Positions 14,088 through 17,336 of a DNA stretch of 17,336 bases are shown here, piece by piece. The stretch is from Dehalococcoidia bacterium (GTDB lineage Bacteria > Chloroflexota > Dehalococcoidia > UBA3495): NCBI GenBank assembly GCA_030753265.1, contig JASMCQ010000018.1, positions 1 to 17,336 on the forward strand. Reading direction: 5' to 3'. The notes below the pieces were generated by a model. It made no database searches and was not told the origin of the DNA. It saw only the letters and a program-made list of their open reading frames with translations. Numbering within the stretch: position 1 is the first letter of the stretch; every line of letters starts with the position of its first letter. A program made the position numbers and the translations under genes.

Positions 14088-15307
14088 ACGCCGAGAAACC
14101 GTTGCAGGAGGTTAAGGTGCTGGACTTCTGCTGGGTGGTGGCAGGCCCCATGGCCACCAAGTCCCTGGCCGAGTTTGGCGCCACCGTGGTCCGGGTGGAA
14201 TCCTCCAAGCGGCCCGAGACACTGCGGCGGGCCGCCCCCTTCAGGGGCAGAGAGGAAAGCATAGACCGCAGCGCCTACTTCGCCAACTACAACGCCAACA
14301 AACACGGCATCACCATCGACATGGGCCATCCTCAGGCCAGAGACCTGATCCTGCGAATGGTGCTCTGGGCGGACGTGGTGACCGAAAACTTTACCCCCGG
14401 CACGATGCCGAAATGGGGCCTGGGATACGCCGACCTCAAGAAGGTGAATCCAGGACTCGTCATGTTCAGCACCTCCATGCTGGGCCGGGGCGGCCCCATG
14501 GAGAGCCAGCCGGGTTACGGGCCGGTGCTAACCTCCCTCTCCGGCCTCACCCACATCACGGGCTGGCCCGACCGGGACCCCGTGAACCCTCACGGCCCCT
14601 ACACCGACTTCATCGGCCCCCGTTTCGCCGTTGCCGCCATTCTGGCGGGCCTGGACCATAGCAGAAGGACCGGCAAAGGGGTCCACTTGGACATGTCACA
14701 GCTTGAATCCGCCCTTCACTTCTCGGCGCCTCTCACGCTGGACCGTGCGGTGAACGGGCGGGATCAGGGCCGCAGGGGCAACCGGGACCCGGGAGCCGCG
14801 CCCCATGGGGTCTATCCCTGCAAGGGAGAGGACCGTTGGATCGCCATCGCCTGTACCTCCGACGAGCAGTGGCAGGCCTTCCGCCTGGTCATCGCCCCGG
14901 ACGGCCGGGGCTGGGCCCACCAGGAACGCTTCTCCAGCCTGCTCGGCCGCAAGTCCTCGGAGGATGAGCTGGAGCGCATGGTCGGCGAGTGGACCGCGCC
15001 CTGGGACGCACGGGAGCTGATGGATACCCTCCAGCGGGCGGGGGTGCCCGCCGGGGTGGTCAACGACTGCCGAGACCTCTTCGACGACCCGCAACTCAAG
15101 CACCGGGGGCACTACCAGTTCCTGGACCACCCGGAGCTGGGCGTCTACGCCACCGAGGGTACCGAGATGGTCCTATCCCGGACGCCGGGAAGCCTGGAAA
15201 CGGCGTCGCCCCTGATGGGCCAGCACACCGAGCAGGTGTTCAGGGAGCTATTCGGCTTTTCGGCGGAGGAGTACAACTCCCTGAAAGAGGACGGGATGTT
15301 CGAGTAG
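14084..15307 (+). CDS. CaiB/BaiF class III CoA-transferase, Asp-less partner subunit
   Basis: A second CaiB/BaiF protein of about 407 residues: VKVLDFCWVVAGPMATKSLAEFGATVVRVES, NKHGITIDM, ENFTPGTMPKWGLGY. At the position of the catalytic Asp the sequence reads PGYGPVLTSLSG, with Gly (residue 146) instead, so alone it should not form the usual acyl-enzyme. Together with the preceding gene this suggests a heteromeric transferase, as known for SmtAB and BbsEF. Start choice: CTG 14084 overlaps the preceding TGA and has AGGAGAGGGGG (14067-14077) at ideal distance; it gives NAEKPLQEVKVLDF, matching the family opening. TTG 14102 is the conventional alternative but lacks a ribosome site and removes conserved residues. 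Confidence 0.92.
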   Translation: MNAEKPLQEVKVLDFCWVVAGPMATKSLAEFGATVVRVESSKRPETLRRAAPFRGREESIDRSAYFANYNANKHGITIDMGHPQARDLILRMVLWADVVTENFTPGTMPKWGLGYADLKKVNPGLVMFSTSMLGRGGPMESQPGYGPVLTSLSGLTHITGWPDRDPVNPHGPYTDFIGPRFAVAAILAGLDHSRRTGKGVHLDMSQLESALHFSAPLTLDRAVNGRDQGRRGNRDPGAAPHGVYPCKGEDRWIAIACTSDEQWQAFRLVIAPDGRGWAHQERFSSLLGRKSSEDELERMVGEWTAPWDARELMDTLQRAGVPAGVVNDCRDLFDDPQLKHRGHYQFLDHPELGVYATEGTEMVLSRTPGSLETASPLMGQHTEQVFRELFGFSAEEYNSLKEDGMFE

Positions 15308-15343
15308 TCTCCGGGCCGGGATCCAGTAAACACCTCTCCGGAA

Positions 15344-15359
15344 TCCGGCCTTGGCCGGA
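15344..15359. other. Palindromic hairpin between convergent genes
   Basis: TCCGGCC-TT-GGCCGGA is a perfect 7-bp inverted repeat with a 2-nt centre, located in the 145-bp gap between the CoA-transferase and ligase stop codons. There is no T-run on either side, so it is not a standard terminator, though it may still serve as a barrier between converging transcripts. Confidence 0.4.
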
Positions 15360-15452
15360 AAGATGTCCGTGGGGCTAGGTTGTCGCACATTGTCGCCGAG
15401 GTAGAGCCGGCTACAAGATGGTTCACTCGTTCACGGGGCCGAAGAACCCGCG

Positions 15453-17060
15453 TCAGTTGATCCGTTTTTCGCGCCCTTGCCACTCCTTCTCCCGGAGCAC
15501 GAACTTCTGAATCTTGCCGGTGGCCGTCTTGGGCAACTCGCCGAACTCGACGTACTGCGGGCATTTGAAGTGGGCGATGCGCTCCCGGCAGAACTGGATG
15601 ATCTCCTCCGAGGTCACCTCGGCGTCCTCCCGCTTGGCGATGAAAGCCTTGGGCGTCTCTCCCCAGCGCTCGTCAGGCACGCCGACGATGCATACCTCCA
15701 GGACGGACGGGTGCTCCATGATGACCTTCTCCACCTCCTGGCTAGAGATGTTCTCCCCGCCGGAGATGATGATGTCTTTGGCCCGGTCCCGGAGTTCGAT
15801 GTAGCCGTCAGGGTTCCAGACCGCCAGGTCGCCCGAATGGAACCAGCCGCCATTAAAGGCCCGGGCCGTGGCCTCCGGGTCGTTGTAGTAGCCCGTCATC
15901 ACGTTATTGCCCCGCATCACCACCTCGCCCATGGTCGCGCCATCCCGGCGAACGTCCTCCATGTTCTCGTCCACCACCCGCACGCCGGGCTCGGTCAAGA
16001 TGTAGGAAACCCCCTGACGAGACTTCAGGCGGGCCCGCTCCTCCACGGGCAACTCCTCCCAGCCGGGCTGCTCGGCGCAGACGGTATGCGGCCCGTAGGT
16101 CTCCGTCAGCCCATAGCCATGCTCGATGCTGGCGCCCATCCCCTCAATGGTCCGAATTACCTGGGGAGCCGGCGGCGCTCCGGCGGTAACGACGGTCACC
16201 CGCGACAGGTCCTGGCCTTCGGCCGCCGGCGAGGAGTACATTGCGGTGAGAACAGTGGGAGCGCAGCACATGTGGGTCACGCCCTCCTCCCGGATCAACT
16301 GGTATATCTGCTCCGGTTCGACCCGCCGCAGGCACACGTGGGTGCCCGCGACCGCCGTCACGCCCCAGGTGAAGCACCAGCCGTTGCAATGGAACATCGG
16401 CAGCGTCCAAAGGTAGACGCTGCGCCAGCTCATCCCCGCCTCCAACACCTCGCTGATGGCGGCAAGGTAAGCGCCCCGGGCGTTGTACTCCACGCCCTTG
16501 GGCTGGCCCGTGGTGCCGGAAGTGTAGTCGATGGCAATCGTCTCCAACTCCGAGTCCAGCTCCACCCGGTGGACCCCTTCCGGGGATGAGGCGAGGAACG
16601 ACTCGTAGTCGGGGCCCGGAATGTCCTCGGCCTTGGGGGCCACGTCCACCACCTGCACAAAGGTCGTGACCCCGGGGACGTCGTCCTTCAGGTCCCGCAC
16701 GATGGCCGCCAGCTCCGAGTCGAACACCAACACCTTGGCCCCGCTATGGTTGATGATGTAGGCGATCTCCCGGGATGAAAGGCGGTAGTTAATGGCCACC
16801 AGGATAGCCCCGATGTAGAGGGGTCCGTAGTGGCCTTCGAGCATGGGCGGGCCGTTGGGCGTCAGGAACGCTACCCGGTCACCCTTCTCGACTCCCACGC
16901 TTTTGAGCGCCCCAGCCAGGCGTTTTACCCGGTCCGAAAACTGGAGATAGGTGTACCGCCGGCTGCCGTAGACCACCGCGGTCTTGCCGGGATAGACGAA
17001 GGCGCTGCGGTCTAGCAAAGTCAACGGGTTCAGATCCTGGAACGATACCTTCTGGTGCAT
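15453..17060 (-). CDS. AMP-dependent acyl-CoA ligase
   Basis: This 535-residue adenylate-forming enzyme activates a carboxylic acid with ATP and then forms its CoA thioester. In order: P-loop YTSGTTGQPKG (179-189), YGLTETYGP (316-324), SGDLAVWNPDGYIELRDRAKD (409-429, D411 binding the ribose), hinge and SGGENISS (433-440), and PKTATGKIQKF with catalytic K516. Length and motifs fit medium-chain or aromatic acyl-CoA synthetases of the AAE3/fadD-like type. The ATG at 17060 has GAAAGGA (17068-17074 on the plus strand) 7 nt upstream; an extended frame to 17216 would run into the promoter and is rejected. It converges on the CoA-transferase pair, consistent with shared acid catabolism. The acid cannot be named. 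Confidence 0.95.
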   Translation of the reverse strand: MHQKVSFQDLNPLTLLDRSAFVYPGKTAVVYGSRRYTYLQFSDRVKRLAGALKSVGVEKGDRVAFLTPNGPPMLEGHYGPLYIGAILVAINYRLSSREIAYIINHSGAKVLVFDSELAAIVRDLKDDVPGVTTFVQVVDVAPKAEDIPGPDYESFLASSPEGVHRVELDSELETIAIDYTSGTTGQPKGVEYNARGAYLAAISEVLEAGMSWRSVYLWTLPMFHCNGWCFTWGVTAVAGTHVCLRRVEPEQIYQLIREEGVTHMCCAPTVLTAMYSSPAAEGQDLSRVTVVTAGAPPAPQVIRTIEGMGASIEHGYGLTETYGPHTVCAEQPGWEELPVEERARLKSRQGVSYILTEPGVRVVDENMEDVRRDGATMGEVVMRGNNVMTGYYNDPEATARAFNGGWFHSGDLAVWNPDGYIELRDRAKDIIISGGENISSQEVEKVIMEHPSVLEVCIVGVPDERWGETPKAFIAKREDAEVTSEEIIQFCRERIAHFKCPQYVEFGELPKTATGKIQKFVLREKEWQGREKRIN

Positions 17061-17072
17061 CGCTATGTCCTT

Positions 17073-17099
17073 TCTCCGAGACCTTTGGCGTCTCCGAGA
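17073..17099 (-). repeat. Direct 9-bp repeats in the ligase leader
   Basis: TCTCCGAGA (plus strand) occurs at 17073-17081 and 17091-17099, 18 bp apart, in the untranslated leader just before and overlapping the ribosome site. This would suit a regulator-binding site but could be chance. Confidence 0.3.
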
Positions 17100-17169
17100 T
17101 GTTGTAGTGCCCACACCTTTAATCGGTAGTTGTCTTATTTCACCCGCCAGCCCGATCGGGGTGTCAGGA

Positions 17170-17198
17170 AGTGTATTGAGCACCATCTTCTCTGTCAA
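17170..17198 (-). promoter_or_regulatory. Sigma-70 promoter for the acyl-CoA ligase
   Basis: On the minus strand TTGACA (17198-17193) is followed by exactly 17 nt and TACACT (17175-17170). Transcription would start near 17163, leaving a leader of about 100 nt before the ATG at 17060. The -35 box lies about 10 bp from the outermost repeat of the insertion sequence. Confidence 0.6.
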
Positions 17199-17207
17199 TG
17201 GTGCGTA

Positions 17208-17266
17208 TTCACTCACTTAAAATGTTACTGGGCTGGGTATGGTTCACTCAGGTAAGAATGTTACTG
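17208..17266 (+). mobile_element. Left end of an insertion sequence, tandem terminal repeats
   Basis: Two near-identical repeats, TTCACTCA-(C/GG)TAA-rich-AATGTTACTG, occupy 17208-17230 and 17243-17266, with starts 35 bp apart and one indel. They stand directly before a transposase start. Tandem terminal repeats next to the transposase gene are usual for insertion-sequence ends, where the transposase binds. The element continues past the window; its exact outer boundary is not defined by the sequence. Confidence 0.6.
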
Positions 17267-17275
17267 AGGGGGACG

Positions 17276-17336
17276 ATGCCGATCGACGAGAAGATGAGCG
17301 TGAACGAAAGACGGAAGTACCTGAAGTTGGTGGCGC
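17276..17336 (+). CDS. Transposase, N-terminal fragment (runs off the window)
   Basis: Only 20 codons are present, starting at ATG 17276. The sequence contains MSVNERRKYLK, which I associate with the N-terminus of rve-integrase-type (DDE) insertion-sequence transposases common in environmental Chloroflexota and related genomes; the family assignment is from memory and tentative. The GAGGGGGA run at 17266-17273 is close to the ATG and could be its ribosome site. The terminal repeats immediately upstream support the mobile-element reading. The catalytic domain lies outside the window. Confidence 0.5.
   Translation, partial: MPIDEKMSVNERRKYLKLVA

Noticed and set aside
15344..15359. Intrinsic terminator between the convergent genes
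   Set aside because: The palindrome is perfect, but there is no T-run on either strand; reported only as a hairpin.
15477..16589. 370-codon plus-strand frame opposite the acyl-CoA ligase
   Set aside because: It mirrors the GC-rich third-position bias of the real ligase gene; its His/Arg/Leu-rich sequence has no domain.
1..17336. CRISPR array, toxin-antitoxin pair or defence operon
   Set aside because: No regularly spaced repeats and no Cas, toxin or restriction-methylation partner genes are visible; the solitary HNH gene alone is not enough.

Overview
The window looks like GC-rich bacterial chromosome from an environmental organism. The mix of a luciferase-like flavin/F420 oxidoreductase, two CaiB/BaiF CoA-transferases, an acyl-CoA ligase, a UroD-fold methyltransferase-like protein and an oxalate/formate-type MFS carrier is typical of catabolic Chloroflexota such as the SAR202/Dehalococcoidia lineages. 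That assignment is inference from gene content and familiar protein style; there is no rRNA or marker gene to prove it.

Left part (1-4980) is mosaic. A fragment resembling the 3' half of a selenocysteine tRNA (415-486) lies next to a tiny XRE-type helix-turn-helix gene on the minus strand (597-716). That gene is cut by an in-frame TAG and followed by three TGTTAACA palindromes. Together they look like the worn edge of an integrated element. Then come a Nudix hydrolase, a short Wzz-like membrane protein with two alternative hairpins between its Shine-Dalgarno and start codon, a family-4 glycosyltransferase and an AhpD-like protein. Two copies of a roughly 23-bp motif bracket the last two genes.

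Middle part (4980-9214) holds an MFS transporter (+), an HNH endonuclease (-), a CrcB/Fluc fluoride channel (-), about 1.3 kb with no convincing gene but a 17-bp inverted repeat and probable gene debris, and a YtxH-like stress protein (+).

Right part (9308-17336) is a metabolic cluster. On the minus strand are an LLM oxidoreductase and a UroD-like protein with a His-x-Cys...Cys metal site, ending in a clear intrinsic terminator. An unknown low-GC reading frame split by one TAA follows. Then come two overlapping class III CoA-transferase genes (+), of which only the first keeps the catalytic Asp, suggesting a heteromeric enzyme. They converge on an acyl-CoA ligase (-) that has a good sigma-70 promoter. 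The window ends in the left end of an insertion sequence (tandem terminal repeats and the first 20 codons of a transposase) only about 10 bp beyond that promoter.

Proposed joint logic: the carrier imports a carboxylate; the ligase and the CoA-transferase pair activate it to a CoA thioester; the LLM and UroD-like enzymes serve oxidative or C1 steps. The substrate cannot be named from the sequence.
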